The notes under the pieces are model-generated. The model was not told the DNA's origin. It made no database searches and worked only from the letters and a program-made list of their open reading frames with translations. 64,000 nucleotides of DNA from Formicarius rufipectus (Eukaryota; Chordata; Aves; Passeriformes; Formicariidae). Shown one piece after another: positions 42,684-53,560 of the stretch (its first letter is position 1; each line of letters begins with the position of its first letter). The stretch spans positions 1 to 64,000 of the forward strand of contig VXAU01004727.1 in assembly GCA_013399695.1 (NCBI GenBank). The letters are read 5' to 3'. The translations under genes were made by a program, and so were the position numbers.

Positions 42684-42765
42684 AATCATAGAATAATTTG
42701 GTTGGAAGAGGCCTTTGAAGGTCATGTGGTCCAGTCCTCCCTGCTCACAGCAGACCAAATTCAAG
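42684..42765 (-). mobile_element. CR1 LINE 3'-end fragment (short)
   Basis: AATCATAGAATAATTTGGTT followed by GGAAGAGGCC and GTCATGTGGTCCAGTCCTCC is the reverse complement of a CR1 3' terminus. Only about 80 bp are present, a severely 5'-truncated copy. Confidence 0.88.
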
Positions 42766-44543
42766 TTAAATCACTTGTGGGATTGCTAGTTTATTTATAC
42801 AGTATGATGTGTCTAAAACTAGTGTAAGCCTTAGTGTCCAGCACAGGAAATGCTGCCACTGCATTTTCTACTGCTTATCTTATTTTGTGGCCTTTTCCTG
42901 CACTGATGCTGCAGAATGAATACTGGAATGACAATGAAATGCAAATCGTGATCCCTCAGTGGTCTGACTGCACTCTTCTTACAGTGTTCCTAAATCAAAC
43001 CACCCTGTATTTCCAGAAAGACATTGTTGATATTAAACTGCTATCAACCTGTTGTTGAGGTCCTTTAGTCAGTAAAATCTTTGCTTAATAAAGGACTTCG
43101 AGCTTTGGCTTCTGTGCAAATCTTTGAGATAATTTAAAGACTTCACTGAAAACTGCATATTCAGAGTAACATCTCTAGATTTGTTATTTAATTTACCTGT
43201 ATATGAAATAATTCTATGAAATGAGTGACTTAGTTTAGTTGTTGCAAGAACAATTCCCTTCTCTCTTTCTAAAGCAAGGAACATTCCCCTGCAGATTTTC
43301 AATTTTCAAAGTAATAGAACTTGTGAAAGAAACAGTATAGATTCAATTAAATAGTATTCAGAAAAATCTCCCTGTTGTATTCAAGAATAATGACAGGGGA
43401 GCATATGTTTATAAAAGATAAGGTGGTGGCTCAAATTCTTGCATAACTAGTGAGTTGCAGCCGTGGGTCCAGCCTCTTGTTGAGTCAAATGCTGTTGGAT
43501 AATTTTCAGTGTTCTTTCCCTTGCACTGTCTCCTCCTGCCACCAAGGTCAGGATTGCCTGTAGTAATGATTCCTGCAATTTGTCCTCCTTTGGAACTTGG
43601 TCTAAACGCTTTGAAAAGAATTGGCCGCATTTCAAGGTCACAGAGAGCACTGTGAGTCTCAAGTGTAGAAGGTCTGAGTGGCACGCTGCTACTAAGCTAC
43701 ATCAGCTTGTCTGAAAATGGTTTCCATGCTCAGAGTCACCCAGCAGGTCCTACACTGGTGAACTGCCTTCCAGAAGCAGAGGCTTCTGAGGGACATCTCA
43801 GGGAACTCTTACACCTGGGTGCTTCCTACAGGTGTGAGTTACTCTCTGTGAATGGTGGGCTCAGTTCATCTTCTACCTGTTGTCACTTCACAAACCCTTT
43901 CATAACCCAGTATAATAACACCAGAAAAAGTCAGCCAGTCAGTATTGAGATGTCTGACCTGGAAAGAGGAGTGCCTGACAGTACCTCCCAACACAGGCTT
44001 CAGCATCAGCACTGGATCTACAAACTGTGCTGGGATGAAGATACAAGGCACACGAATGCTGATCCCACTGAAGCATTACAAGCAGCAAAGCCTTTTTGCT
44101 TTGCTCACTGGAAGCAAATTTGAACACATACTGTATAAAATACAATATGCATACCTTGTATCAAATCTGTAGGTTTAAAAAGCAACGATCCTATAGTTAA
44201 CTAGAAGGTGATATATGACATTTTCCCAACATACTTATATCCCTGACAGAACCACAAGCAGCTGACCCCGAGGGGAGTCTTGCACTTACTCACTCCTCCT
44301 TTTTCCCACTGTTCAATACATAATTGTGAGTGTTGGCTTTTCTTGGTTCTGAGTTCTCTAAAGAGAAACTTTAGCATGTATAACTTCCAACAGTTCAAAA
44401 CAGAACAGGACAAAAATACTTTTAGCACTGATTTGAACATTGACATTGTTTGGGAGAGAGTGGTGTTTTCTCAATACTTCCAATGTTAATTCAGTAATTA
44501 GCACCTTCCTGCTCTAAAAAACACTCAAGCTAGTAGAGATTCC

Positions 44544-44571
44544 ATCTATCTATCTATCTATCTATCTATCT
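44544..44571 (+). repeat. (ATCT)7 microsatellite
   Basis: Seven uninterrupted ATCT units are present. Tetranucleotide tracts of this size are often length-polymorphic. Confidence 0.97.
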
Positions 44572-46905
44572 GCACTATAGTGAAGGCTATTTGTTTACTT
44601 CTGCTTCTTGAGTGATTGTAGCACTAAGAGAAATTAAAGAAATCTGGTTTCTTGCTCTCTTTTAAAGATCTGGTTCTCTCATCTCCAGTGCAGAAAAACA
44701 ACTGAACCCTAAAATGAACTCTTGATTTTTTACTTCACCTTATAGATTAATCAGACACCAAAGACACTTTTACTGAATGCCACTTTGAGAGAGATTGAAA
44801 GGAAATCATTGGTATTTGGGGGTACTCTTTAAATGCTTGCATAACAGAAAAATTAAAGTAAGTAATTTTAATAATAATAGATTTTATTTTACATGAAGGG
44901 GTTTTTTTCACCTCCCATGATTGACCTGAATTTTAAGTGAAAAATACTGCTGAAATATAACATTGCAATTTTGTCCATCACCTCTTTTGTCTACTGAAGA
45001 GTTGTCTGATTAAAAAAACCCTAATATTTTAAACATAAACCTCAAACCAACATTACTTCCCAGAACTTTACTTTAGAACTGTACATTGAAAACTGGATAA
45101 GTAGTTTCTTCTGGGGTATTTTTATAGTAGAGGAATCATAGAATATCTTCTTTTATCATCAAAGGGAATAAATTAATACTGGTAAGATAAGAAACTTTCA
45201 TGTATTCTGATGCATCTCTGGCCTGGAGATGGCTGGGACTCAGGAGACTCGGAGAGCAGCTGGCCTGGCAGAACTCGGATTTCCTGGCAGGAGCTGGCAG
45301 ACAGGACACAAGAAGGTGGGAGTGTGGAGGTGCAGCAGAGCCAGGGAGACCCCCAAGCATCCGTCCAGCAGCTCCTGGTGCTGCAGGGCAGGGGTGGGCT
45401 GAGTTCCTAAGGGGAGAAACACACACACGAGCAGACAGCTCTAAAGACTGTCAGATAGGGACAATAAGCATTAACTGATTGCTCAGCTCTCCTGTCAACC
45501 CGTGCTCTAGAAACAGAGAACTTGGGGAAAGGGACAACACTTACTAAAGGAAAAGAGGAAGGGTCTGAGGATAAATCTGATTTCTGAAGTGGAGGCAAAT
45601 TAAGAAAAAATCTGATCAGGTATAGAAACGGTTCTTCCTAAGAATCCACTGCTGGTCACCTCAGTGACTATATGGTTATTTTTACATTTGTTCAGGAATA
45701 TGAAAGTTGAAAAAATAAAAGATACTGGTATTAGAGAAAATGGGAAATAATAAACAGAAGGGAAAGGTCTCAGTGAACCATGGAAAAGAGCTGCTTGAAA
45801 GAGCAGCAAAGAAAGATACAGGTGGGCAGAAGGCAAGTTTGTGGCAGGAAATGGAGTGAAAAACTGAGGGAAGACAGTTTGCAGAAAGGGGAAAAGATTA
45901 AACATACATAAAGGAGAGTAGGGACTTCAAAGAAAGGTGAATAAATACATGATAATGGAAATGGGAGATAACCCTCTATATCTGAATAGTGGAAACTGAG
46001 AGCGTTGGGGGAAAGGTTTTATTACTTTTTCAGCTTTCTTACCCGCGGTCTTTGCAGGTCAGCTGGCTCGCACATGCCTCGAGAGGGGACTGTGACTCTT
46101 TAGGAATTGCTTTCTTGCCTGCTTATGGCCTCAGCTCCACTCAGGGCTGCTTATTTCTGTGCAGGGACTCCCCTTGTTGCGTGGTGGCAGTCCAAGAGCT
46201 GTGCTTCTGGACAACTGCAGGCACTGCTGAAGCTCAGATTCTGCCACATTTAATGAGACAGTGTCAAACGCATTCAGATCAAAGCTTATTACTTTTAATC
46301 TTCCTGTTTCTGGATTTAACATGAGCCTCAGGACACAGTAGCTTAACTGAAAACAAAAATGACATGTATCTCTTTGCATAGGGTAAATCCTTACCAAATT
46401 GTCTGTAATGAAGCCTTGCATCCTAAATATGAGAAGCAACCTTGCTCTAAAATTCTTATTAACTTTAATTCTTACATTACTTACTATTCACATTACCAAA
46501 GTGCAAAAGGGAATAGTCCTTATTACCATATAAAGTTTGCAGTTTAGTGTAAACTGCTATCAGAAGTCAACATAAATAACTTTTTAACTTAGGAAGAAGC
46601 AAGTTCTAAGGTGGTAAATTGACATTCTTCTGCTAAATTTAATAGAGGCCAATTAACAGTAACTGAAGGTGCAGTGTCATTATGCTTTTCCTTTCTACAG
46701 ATGAGTCATTTGCCTCAATACAGTGCCCTTTATGCAAATATACAAACATGATTAATCACTATGAGTTATCAAAAACAAAGCTTGAAAGATAAACTTGCAG
46801 CAGAACATCAGAAGCAGGTAAGAGCTGTGCAGCTTGGCTCCGTGAGCATAGAGTTCCATAAAGGAGGGCAGGAGTGGGTAATTAGACACCAACCAGGTAG
46901 GGGTG

Positions 46906-47076
46906 CGTTTGCTGCCCACCTCAGCAGTGCCACCTGCCCGTGCCGCCCCGGACAGGCTGTGGCCGCAGCACGGGGAGGGGAGCACACCTGGCAGGAAGGT
47001 GAGAGGCTCTGCCCGAGCCCAGGTAGCAGCAGCACCCCGGGCTTTGGGGCAGCTTGGGGCAGGAGACACACACACG
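46906..47076. promoter_or_regulatory. CpG-rich patch inside the large intron
   Basis: Nine CpGs occur in about 170 bp, with G-runs such as CGGGGAGGGG at 46971. AT-rich intron lies on both sides. ORFs overlap here in several frames on both strands with no recognisable product, which reflects the GC composition (few stops) rather than coding. It could be an enhancer, an alternative promoter, or an unrecognised GC-rich repeat. Confidence 0.3.
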
Positions 47077-47532
47077 CCCCCTGCCTACATGGCCTGGGAA
47101 ACAAAGGCAATGGAGCAACCCACAGAAAGCACCTTGTGCTGTTGGTCCTGAGAGCAACACCATCATTTTTATCCGAGTGATCATTTCACTTAACTGTGCG
47201 TGCTAGCAGTTTGCCCTGCCCTGGGCCTAATCGTTAGACAATATTTAAAATGGCATTTTTAAATATACAGTGTTAAAATTCAATGTGGGTCAAGTCAGAA
47301 GTCTGCTTGCTTTATGACATTTCCAGTACAATTTTACAGTAGCAGCGCTGTGGATTCCAGAGGGAATGAACCCAATAAAAAGAGCAGTCTGGAAATGTGG
47401 CTGAAAGACTGGCTGCACATGTTACCCTGGTGACATTCTTTACACACTCAAGTTAATGGGCAGAAGTACACAATTTCCTGCTGGAAAAGACAGCAGAGTC
47501 TGTGCCAGTGTCAAATTCCCAGTGTTAATGAG

Positions 47533-47548
47533 AAAAAAAAAAAAAAAA
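47533..47548 (+). repeat. A16 homopolymer
   Basis: An uninterrupted run of sixteen A. No recognisable retrocopy lies upstream, so I do not read it as a retroposon tail. Confidence 0.95.
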
Positions 47549-48720
47549 CAATCTGTAGTTAATCTGGAAATAGAAGTAATCAAACTGAATTATGGAAATT
47601 TATTTAAAATAAGAGTTTTTGCATATTTTTCCATTTTTTGTTCTGTCAAAGAACTGCTACCACAATGGCAGAAAAAAGGGAAATAGCTGTTAATTTTTGT
47701 AATTTAGCATCATCAGCAAAAATGTTAGAAACACTTTCCTGAGTTTTTCAAGTAGCCAAGAGGCAGCTACAAATCTACAGTGTTAAAAATTCACCTTTAA
47801 AATCCTCCTCATGCTTTGTTACTTGTGTTGAAGTTTTTCAAGGATGTTATCTCTGCACAGAAACTGAAATTTGAACCTTCCTGGTCGAGCAAAAAACACA
47901 ACCCACTGTTCTTGTGTCCCCTACTTGAATTTCAACAAAGAGCTGCCAAGGCAATCAATTCTCTTGCTGTGGCCAAGCAGGCTGTTCATCCCAGAAGATG
48001 CAAGTGTAGTCCTGCACAAAGTCTGGGTAAAGCTGCCGTGGAACTTCTGTTTGCACAGCTTGGCTGGAGCTCCAGCTCTGCTGGAACCACAGCAGAGGGG
48101 GAAGGAGGAGCACTGGAGACTGACACACCTGGTTTGCCTCCTTCCTCCCTGACTCCAGGTCAGCATTACTTTGGGTTTGTGATTGAGACTCTACAGTGAC
48201 AGAGAGTAGGAGGCACAGAGCTTAGATGTAATTTCCTTTTATCCTTTCCCCTCTCAGCATCTTCCCTCAGACGTGTTCCATACTCCTCTGAACTGCCAAT
48301 GCACTATGCTGCTTGGAACTTCATCTTTGTAGCAAAAAAACCCTAAATAAAAAAATGTTTTTAATGTTTGGCACTATCAAAACTACTGTGAAGTCCCAGT
48401 CTGACAGCCAGCAAAGAACATCATAGGATGAAGTGGACAATAGGGCAATATACCTTATAAGTGATTTTCCTGTATATAAATGTCTGGGAACTACTGTCAT
48501 TCATACAGCTCTGGGCTTTTGGCATAGTTTAACAGCTCTGTTTCATTGATTTATATAGTTTAAAAGAAACTCTCAGTAGCTATAGGAAAAAGGCAGCACC
48601 TGAATGAGTTCAAATGCAGGCAGAAGCAGGCATGGGCTACCCAAGAGGAATTGCCTGGTGTTCAGAGCTGCAGCTGGGAGAGCCAGAGCTCAACTGGGGC
48701 TGAGGCTCCACAGGTTTAGA

Positions 48721-49006
48721 GGAGACAGATCCAGTCATTTCTTGGAGGAATATGGTGAGAAGATAAAAGGCAGCAGACACAATTATAACACAGGAAATTC
48801 TGATTAAGTGCAAGGACACGTTTCACAGCCATGGGAGTGATCAAGCACAGGAGCAGTTTATCCAGAGAGGTTCTGAAATCCCCATGCTCAGAGACAGAGA
48901 CTGGACACACTCCTGAGCAACCTGCCCTAATGTGACCTCCTCTGAAGAGCAGTTTGGATCAAATCACCTCCAGAGATCACTTCTAAGTAAAATTATTTTG
49001 TGATTT
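48721..49006 (+). mobile_element. CR1 LINE fragment, 3' end, diverged
   Basis: It carries CACAGGAAATTCTGATTAAG, then TTATCCAGAGAGGTTCTGAA, CTGGACACACTCCTGAGCAA, ATCACCTCCAGAGATCACTT, and ends at a degraded TTGTGATTTTA tail. The motif order fits a CR1 3' region whose consensus has GACCTCCAGAGGTCCCTTCC at the corresponding place. Divergence is high, so this is an old copy. The sequence at 48600-48720 is not clearly part of it. Confidence 0.85.
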
Positions 49007-50010
49007 TATAATAATTGCATTTTTTATAAATGACAGTGACTTTGGCCTCTATTTTCCCACTCTGAGGCATCACTGGAGATGCCAGTGCCCACACCAATGG
49101 ACAGCAACTGCCTGACACCTGTCAGAGACTTTAGTTGAGCACCCATTGCAAATAAATATTTTCAAATTCATCCATCATAACTTCTATGGTTCTTTGGAAT
49201 ATTTAACAGTATAAATACTCCATCAACAAAACCCCACAAATTTAAAAGCTACAATTTCTATTTGGGCAGCTGTAATGTTCTTTGTGTAGCTTTGCTCAAC
49301 ACACCAAATTGCTTCAGTCATTTTGGTCAGAGTCATTCAGCATTGCAGTAGGAGGAAATCCATCTTGGATGCAGTATATCAATAATATTGTTTTCCCTGT
49401 ACACTTCAGAGTGTGTATTTCCAAGAAAGCAAAAAAATAAACTTTTTCTCAAGAAAACAAGCTGTTTTCTTTGTATGCCACTCAATCAATACCATGGGTC
49501 TTAAAGAAGCTTCGAGAGATGATTTAATAAGGCTGAGGCAATTCATCACAGTTAAGTCCTGCAACTTGTTATTCAAAACACCTCTCGCTGACTTTCTGTT
49601 GAGTCACTGCCATGGGAGGCTTTGCTGCTGCACCTGCTGTGCTTTTGAACAGCCAGCCCTGGGTCTGAGGAATCTCCTTCGTGTCTTGGGCTTGGCATTT
49701 GTACTTGGAGGAGGAAAAAAGGATTATTTTGTGGTTTAAATTTAAAGTTTCATTCAGGTTCTTTGAAAACAAATTGTCTGATTTTTTTATCATCATTAAA
49801 AAAGGCAGGATGTTGAAGTTAAAGTAATTTCTGTATAGTACTTTCTTTAAATTCTCTGCTGTATACAATCCTCGTTTTGAGTGGGCAGTCTTGGAATAGA
49901 GTAAAGATTGGATGAGCTGAGACAGTAGAAATGCACCATAACCCAACTGCTGGAACTCTTTGCATTCATTTTCAAATTGTACCAAATTAAAGAGCAGTTT
50001 CTAAAACGAC

Positions 50011-50045
50011 TTTTTTTTTTTTTTTTTTGAGAGAGAGAGAAAGAG
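50011..50045 (+). repeat. T18 homopolymer abutting a GA-repeat purine tract
   Basis: Eighteen T are followed directly by GAGAGAGAGAGAAAGAG. The composition flips from all-pyrimidine to all-purine at 50028/50029. Confidence 0.95.
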
Positions 50046-50655
50046 TATCAAGTTAAAAAAAACTTTAGTTTAAAAAAATATAAAAAAATGGTGGTACTTT
50101 CTAACACTGAAGTCTTAGGAGTAAGAAATAATAGACTGTTGTTTATTTTTGGTTAGTGAGATGTTTCCACTCCTAATAGTTTTACATAATCATGGAGATA
50201 ACAGAAAATAGGTTTTGTTGCTATTGTTGCCCAGAGTTTATTCTGATTCATTTTACAGATTTCTTTCTAATATTAATACATGTTGAATTTGCACTGCTGT
50301 GGGAGTGGTTTCCACTTCCAACAGTGTTAAGAATTGGTAGCTTTGTGCTTGCATCCCCCAAACAACAGAGAATTAACTTGCCCTTTGGTCTCTCTGTACT
50401 GCTGTCTGTGAAGCCTCAGATGAAACAGTGCAATCAGTCACTAGAAAGAACAGCTTAAAAAAATTAAGAGGCAGATTTCTGAAAGCCCTGTCCTTTTTTC
50501 ATCAGATAGATCCCTAGCCAATGCACATGCTGGGAAGACAATATAAATCATATCCCTAAACTTGATTTTTCTGCCAGTCCAAAAGAACAATTCCCACAGC
50601 CTCCAAAAATGTTAGTTTTTTTCTGGAGAGAGGGTGGCTGTTGGTCTGATGAGGT

Positions 50656-50685
50656 TATTACACACTGGTCTATTACACACTGGTC
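50656..50685 (+). repeat. Perfect 15-bp tandem duplication
   Basis: TATTACACACTGGTC occurs twice head to tail without mismatch (50656-50670 and 50671-50685). This suggests a recent local duplication or replication slippage. Confidence 0.93.
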
Positions 50686-52416
50686 AGGCGTTTGGGAGAT
50701 CCTCAGGAGCTCTTCCTTCCCCGGCAGGTGTGTATCAGTGTGAGGGGGTTCTTTATCTTTCTCACAGCAGTGTGTGTCTCCCTGCAGTAGTGGCACAACT
50801 TTACCCCAAAGGTGATAGGACCTCAAGGCAAGCCCTTGCCCAACTTCTTGAAATACTGTCAGAGCTAACTTTTAGCATTGTCACTGCTTAATTGCTGCAG
50901 CATCCCTGATTAATACTGTGGCACCACTGGGGAACTCTGAAGGAAGTGCTTACTGAAGTGAGTCGGGGAAATTTAGGAGCTACCAGCAGTAAATTTAGGG
51001 GATGGGCAAGGTTGTTTCAGGACACTTTAAAAAGCAGTACTGATTATATGAATGCTCTGGCAAAGCCTTTTGGTTAAAATGTGACTTGATTATGTTTGGG
51101 GAAAGAATGATGTTTAACTTGGGGTTTTTTTAGTAATAGATGCCAGATTAGCCATCATCTGTCCTCAAGCCACAGGTGGTTGTTTCTGTCCTCTATTTAT
51201 TGCCCTCTCTTTTAGCAATTCACTATTTGTGTGGCATGTGATAAACTGTTCAAAATCAGAATTTAAAATTATGTTCATTCCCTTTGTCCCTGCTGCTGTT
51301 CAAACCGTATCAGTTGGATAATCTGTTTTTCTCCTGTCTCCACAAAGGAAGGCAGGAAAGCATTGGAGATTGGCAAGATGGACAGAAAAGTGGGAGAAGG
51401 AATGGGAGCTGCATAATGTGTCTCAGCTACCAAAACAGATGTGTGTGATTTCTTTTAGCCCTGGCAGAAAAGTACTGCATGGCTGCTCATGTACCTCGCT
51501 GAAATCTGTTAAACCATTATGCATTTTCAGACTTTTTACCTTCTTTACCAATAAACTGTTGTTAGACCCTTTCTCTTCCTTCCTGCTTTCATGGACCTCT
51601 TAAATGGATTCTGTCTAAATTATTTTCTTGAAGTTTTTCAGGGAGTTCATTGTTAAAGATTTATAAGTGGTGAATGAGGCTCTCCACTGTCTTATCAAGG
51701 ACACTTCTCTCAAGTGGATTGACACTCTCACTTCTGAAGGGCATTCAGTTAAACAGTTGCATACAAACATCTTCTTCTCTCTGCCTTTCAGCCTGAGCAA
51801 GACACTAATTCATTCTCATCTCTTATAAAGCACCTTCAAACAGGCGAGAAAATGAAGGTATTCAGGGTGAAACTGAAAATCCTACAGAATGTCCTCAGGT
51901 TCTTCTGAAGTGGTCCAGGTGATTAGATTTTAGAGCTATTTTCCAGTGTACAGAAAGTTTCCAGCACAAATATTCGTTGCCCATGAATAAAAAGACAAAG
52001 GGGCAAAATGAGGAAACCCAGTTCTAGAGAAAACTGAATTGGAAATTCACTTCATGGTATACATGGAATACATTTTTGTTCAGAAAAATCACAGAAATTG
52101 AAATGTAATTCCTAAAATATAGCAAGGAGATAAATCTTTTTCCCTTACTATTTTGCTGAGAGGTGGAATGAGAATTAGCAGTAGAGGACTAGAGGAGGAG
52201 AAGGGCAGCAGAAGACTTCCATCCTTTAGACAAAAATCAAGGAATCATTGGCTGTACTATATAAATTCTTTCATGTAGTTAAACAACATTTCAGTGTAAA
52301 CTAATAAGTGTGTAATAATTCATTACCACATTGCCTTTTTTCTTCCCTCGTCTAGAAGATACGTTTTTCTTTTCCTTTGAAAACTCCTGGTTTAAGTACC
52401 AGTATGTGAAGTTAAT

Positions 52417-52443
52417 CATGCTCTTTGTTTTGCTGCCGTGCAG
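52417..52443 (+). other. 3' splice site (acceptor) of exon B
   Basis: A pyrimidine-rich stretch (CTCTTTGTTTTGCTGCCGTG) leads into CAG. It is stronger than the acceptor of exon A. The phase is 1, matching the donor at 14479. Confidence 0.87.
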
Positions 52444-52615
52444 GGTTTCCTGCCCAGGGGAACGACTCTGCTCCCTCGCTCCTGCAGCACTCTTTCCAAG
52501 GATGCATGCAGTCCATCCACGTGGATGAGCAGCTGCTGGACCTGCATGCAGTGGAGCAGGGCCAGCTGGGAGGCTTTGCCAACGTCACCATTGACATGTG
52601 TGCCATCATCGACAG
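52444..52615 (+). CDS. CNTNAP2: CNTNAP2-like internal exon, end of laminin-G domain (exon B of two)
   Basis: This is the next coding exon of the same gene. It is bounded by AG at 52442-52443 and GT at 52616-52617, 172 nt long, entering in phase 1 and leaving in phase 2. It opens with GG, which completes the split glycine of the previous exon, and then reads FPAQGNDSAPSLLQHSFQGC, later FANVTIDMCAIIDR. The SFQGCM and DMC cysteines (52503-52505 and 52599-52601) fit the conserved disulfide at the end of a laminin-G domain. Two N-glycosylation sequons are visible: N-D-S at 52461-52469 and N-V-T at 52581-52589. The last codon, AG|N, is split and should continue into an EGF-like repeat that is not in the window. 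The IDMCAIIDR ending favours CNTNAP2; from memory CNTNAP3/4/5 have an IDLCSIKDR-type ending. The middle of the exon looks more diverged than exon A. Confidence 0.88.
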
Positions 52616-52621
52616 GTGAGT
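52616..52621 (+). other. 5' splice site (donor) of exon B
   Basis: CAG|GTGAGT is a perfect consensus donor. It splits the codon after two bases (AG|N, Arg or Ser), where the family has the arginine that precedes the first EGF cysteine. Confidence 0.9.
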
Positions 52622-53375
52622 CGCGCTGCGGTCACCCCTTCCCTGACACTCACAGTGCTGAACTGTCCTGCATGCTCTGAGAATACACAGTGCTACAGGA
52701 AAGGTGGGCCTGGCACTGCCAGTGGGCGTGTCAAGGTGTTCCCACCCTTTCAGCAGTGGGAATATGCTTGGGTGATGGAGAGGGTGGTTTTAAACTGGAG
52801 GCTGTGCAGAGGGCAGTGTCTCAAATCTCCCCACTCGCAGGCAGAGGAGGAGGTGAAAGTTCTTGTAAGTCACATTCAGCCTACAGGTCAATAATGTGGC
52901 TGCCCTGAATAGAGGAAACTCCTCACAATTTTTGTCTGTTTCTGAGACTGTTATGGAGAATTTTTGCAAGAAGAAGTTGTGCTTCCTGGCTTCAGTGCCT
53001 TCTGGCTTCACTGAATTCCTCAGAGAACTAAAGCAGGTGCACATCTGTGCAGTGCTCAAACTTTATTGAAATAATGCTTACTGGGTTTGGGTTTTTTTCC
53101 AAACTGAGAAGTGTAATTGAGAATTAGGGCAGCATTTTGCCTTGAGCCCTGCATTTTCAATCACTCACCTGTGTTTATTTATGTTGCTCCTGATTAATAG
53201 TTTCTTTGTTGGGGAAAAAAAAAATGCTAGGAAAGACAGGGAAGGAGCAAGTAGCCCAATTCCTGAATATTGCTTGGCTTACGGTGAAAATTACCTACAT
53301 ATTAAACCTATTGCACGCCTTCTGGAGAGCTTAAAAAGGGCTTTTTAAAATACTGCTATGAAAGCAGCAGAGTAC

Positions 53376-53560
53376 AGGATCAGAGAACCCCATGATAAAT
53401 CAGGTAACAGGCAACTACTGGAGGTCATGTGGTCCAAGCCTCATTCAAGTCAGGGCCAACTTCAAAGATACATCAGGATTCTCAGGGCCATGTCCTGAGG
53501 TGACTTTTGAATATCTCTAAGGGTGAAGATTCCACAGTCTGAGTGACTTTGGATATCATA
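53376..53560 (-). mobile_element. CR1 LINE 3'-end fragment, diverged
   Basis: The plus strand shows reversed CR1 motifs: GGAGGTCATGTGGTCCAAGC, AGGGCCATGTCCTGAGG, TTTTGAATATCTCTAAGG and GAAGATTCCACAGTCT. The terminal octamer region (around 53376-53395) is badly decayed. The match may continue faintly to about 53625. Confidence 0.83.

Larger units (their letters stand above)
14479..52443 (+). other. CNTNAP2: Complete CNTNAP2-like intron between exons A and B (37,965 bp)
   Basis: This phase-1 GT-AG intron is complete in the window. I see no further exon: no YFFGG, FQGCM or EGF-type cysteine pattern in frame. Recognisable content is CR1 fragments (about 19500, 21405, 33958, 40350, 42684 and 48721), an (ATCT)7 microsatellite at 44544, A/T homopolymers at 16088, 47533 and 50011, and a CpG-rich patch at 46906-47076. 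The remainder is unremarkable AT-rich DNA in which I see nothing supportable. Confidence 0.8.

Noticed and set aside
43447..43662. Minus-strand ORF with a helix-like composition (KEDKLQESLLQAILTL)
   Set aside because: Only about 70 codons, a second frame is open over the same DNA, no family recognised, and no flanking splice sites supported.
45132..45147. GAATCATAGAATATC, resembling a reversed CR1 terminus
   Set aside because: The match stops after about 15 bp; the following sequence is not CR1-like.
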